Translations under genes and position numbers: made by a program
In this document: positions 63,065 through 64,000 of the stretch, piece after piece
Numbering within the stretch: the first letter of the stretch is position 1
How the letters are laid out: each line of letters starts with the position of its first letter
Assembly: GCA_029260735.1 (NCBI GenBank)
Contig: JAJDCR010000114.1
Coordinates: 1 to 64,000 of the forward strand
Direction of reading: 5' to 3'
Source of the DNA: Planctomycetota bacterium
GTDB lineage: Bacteria; Planctomycetota; Uabimicrobiia; Uabimicrobiales; Uabimicrobiaceae
DNA: 64,000 nucleotides
The notes under the pieces: model-generated
What the model was told of the DNA's origin: nothing
What the model saw: only the letters and a program-made list of their open reading frames with translations
The model's database searches: none

Positions 63065-64000
63065 TCAATTCTTTATTATTTCATAATCTCTATATTCACC
63101 AGGAACACCTGTTTCACCTGCTTCAGCCGCCTTTATAATATTATACATCTCTCGGGCACTAACATAATGAAGAAAATAGTTTTTTCCATCATTATAGTTT
63201 TCTTCCAGAAAAGTTAGGGCCTTATTCATTGCTTCTCCGAGAACGGTCTTAGAATTTTTCTCGGGAGCCCCATGAGTATGAACTTTCACAAAAACCCACT
63301 CCGGTTTTCCTTTTATAGAAATTCTTTGATCTATCCATAGAGGAATACGTTGGAGAAAGGGTTGAGTGGAGTGAGAAATATCAGAATTTTCAATTCGAGG
63401 AAAAATCCCCATCTTGCGCATTTTCCAATTAAGAGCGAGAGGTCCCTGAACAATCATAAATCCTTTAGGAGGAGGTTTTTTATTTACCTCTACAATAACC
63501 CCCTGATTGTGAGATTGGGGAGTTTTTTTATTGCCTAGATCATAATAAATACTATTAATAGTCCTAGGTTGGGTATCACTGGGAGCGGAGGGAAATGTAA
63601 AGTCGGCATAGCATCCCAACTTTTGTAGAACTTCGCTCTCATTATTAACTCCGCACCAACGACCATCAGAACGAGAGTTGTTTAAGCACCAATTTCCATG
63701 AATAAAACCAAAGCGAGTCTTATTTGTTTCTTTATCTTTTCCCAAAAAACCATGCTTATTTAAATCTTTGATCCCTTGTTTAAGTTTAAGAGTCAGGCTT
63801 TCTTCTGTATCGTTATCATGGTGTAAATGGATTTCAACTTCTCCAGAATCGTTGCGACATATTTTTTCCAACTCACTTAAGTGTTCAGGAGAATATACCT
63901 CAATGGGATAAAAAAAAGTATGGCGATGAGAACATCCATCGCAGTCGATATGTTTTTCTGCAAATTTTGGAAAAAGCTCAACCCAAGTTTGTACGCGCTT
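63065..64000 (-). CDS. EPS-locus protein with HLHHDNDT motif, incomplete at the right edge
   Basis: The frame is open to the window end (a TTG at 63871 is only an internal codon), so the N-terminus is missing. Visible are CDGCSHRHTFFYP, then EIHLHHDNDTEESL, GFIHGNWCLNNSRSDGRWCGVNNESEVLQKLGCYADFTFPSAP and FVKVHTHG near the C-terminus. The mix of His, Asp and Cys motifs suggests metal-dependent hydrolase/deacetylase-like chemistry, as with polysaccharide deacetylases, but I do not recognise a named family. It sits upstream of, and reads into, the glycosyltransferase gene. Confidence 0.6.
   Translation of the reverse strand, partial: KRVQTWVELFPKFAEKHIDCDGCSHRHTFFYPIEVYSPEHLSELEKICRNDSGEVEIHLHHDNDTEESLTLKLKQGIKDLNKHGFLGKDKETNKTRFGFIHGNWCLNNSRSDGRWCGVNNESEVLQKLGCYADFTFPSAPSDTQPRTINSIYYDLGNKKTPQSHNQGVIVEVNKKPPPKGFMIVQGPLALNWKMRKMGIFPRIENSDISHSTQPFLQRIPLWIDQRISIKGKPEWVFVKVHTHGAPEKNSKTVLGEAMNKALTFLEENYNDGKNYFLHYVSAREMYNIIKAAEAGETGVPGEYRDYEIIKN

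Noticed and set aside
33418..63871. Recently acquired genomic island
   Set aside because: Base composition looks like that of the rest of the window, and there is no integrase, tRNA or terminal repeat, so transfer cannot be claimed.

Overview
The window is AT-rich bacterial chromosome with short intergenic gaps. It carries housekeeping genes (glycyl- and arginyl-tRNA synthetases, recA, trmD-rplS-yraN, sdhCAB, a 2-oxo-acid dehydrogenase) and, in its right half, a large exopolysaccharide locus. There is no rRNA, tRNA, phage or insertion-sequence gene that I can recognise. Several traits fit a low-GC member of the Planctomycetes/PVC group: a prepilin-like protein with an H-X9-DG motif, a hexulose-phosphate-synthase/RraA-type fusion, very long TPR proteins in an EPS locus, and an intergenic element rich in small hairpins. 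This placement is inference from gene content and is not proven by the sequence.

Region by region. Bases 1-1159 hold the 3' part of a protein gene with a 30-bp (10-residue) tandem repeat interrupted by an in-frame stop, followed by two copies of a ~130-residue module. Glycyl-tRNA synthetase follows. Bases 2.9-11.1 kb are all on the minus strand: an aminotransferase and a three-subunit molybdenum hydroxylase read towards sdhC-sdhA-sdhB. A plus-strand HTTM membrane protein (11.3-12.8 kb) ends against a 32-bp perfect inverted repeat shared as terminator with argS-gor. recA, a response regulator, yraN, rplS and trmD follow on the minus strand, then a DUF3754 membrane protein and a pseudopilin-like protein.

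Bases 22.8-30.3 kb are a plus-strand run: two lipoproteins, a DUF481 outer-membrane protein, a CRP-like/DUF4388 protein, and E1-alpha, E1-beta and E2 of a 2-oxo-acid dehydrogenase. A lipoate-protein ligase lies 1.1 kb downstream and could lipoylate the E2. No E3 gene is present here.

Bases 33.4-64 kb are the exopolysaccharide locus. It has the initiating phosphoglycosyltransferase, an outer-membrane beta-barrel, a Wza-like export lipoprotein, a Wzc-like co-polymerase/kinase between two paralogous giant TPR proteins, a second Wzz-like protein, WecB, HldE, an SGNH hydrolase, a Wzy/ligase, two aminoglycoside-phosphotransferase-fold kinases, three glycosyltransferases, an oxidoreductase-epimerase fusion, a CapK/PaaK-like adenylate-forming protein, and a protein running off the right edge. 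No Wzx flippase and no exosortase were seen, so the locus probably continues past the window.

The most unusual items are: the ~230-residue insertion carrying three 'LDxG' modules in only one of the two TPR paralogues; the repeat array interrupted by a stop; the hairpin-rich intergenic element between argS and recA; the fusion whose two catalytic halves both have altered key residues; the two kinases in the EPS locus; and the Gfo/Idh-SDR fusion.
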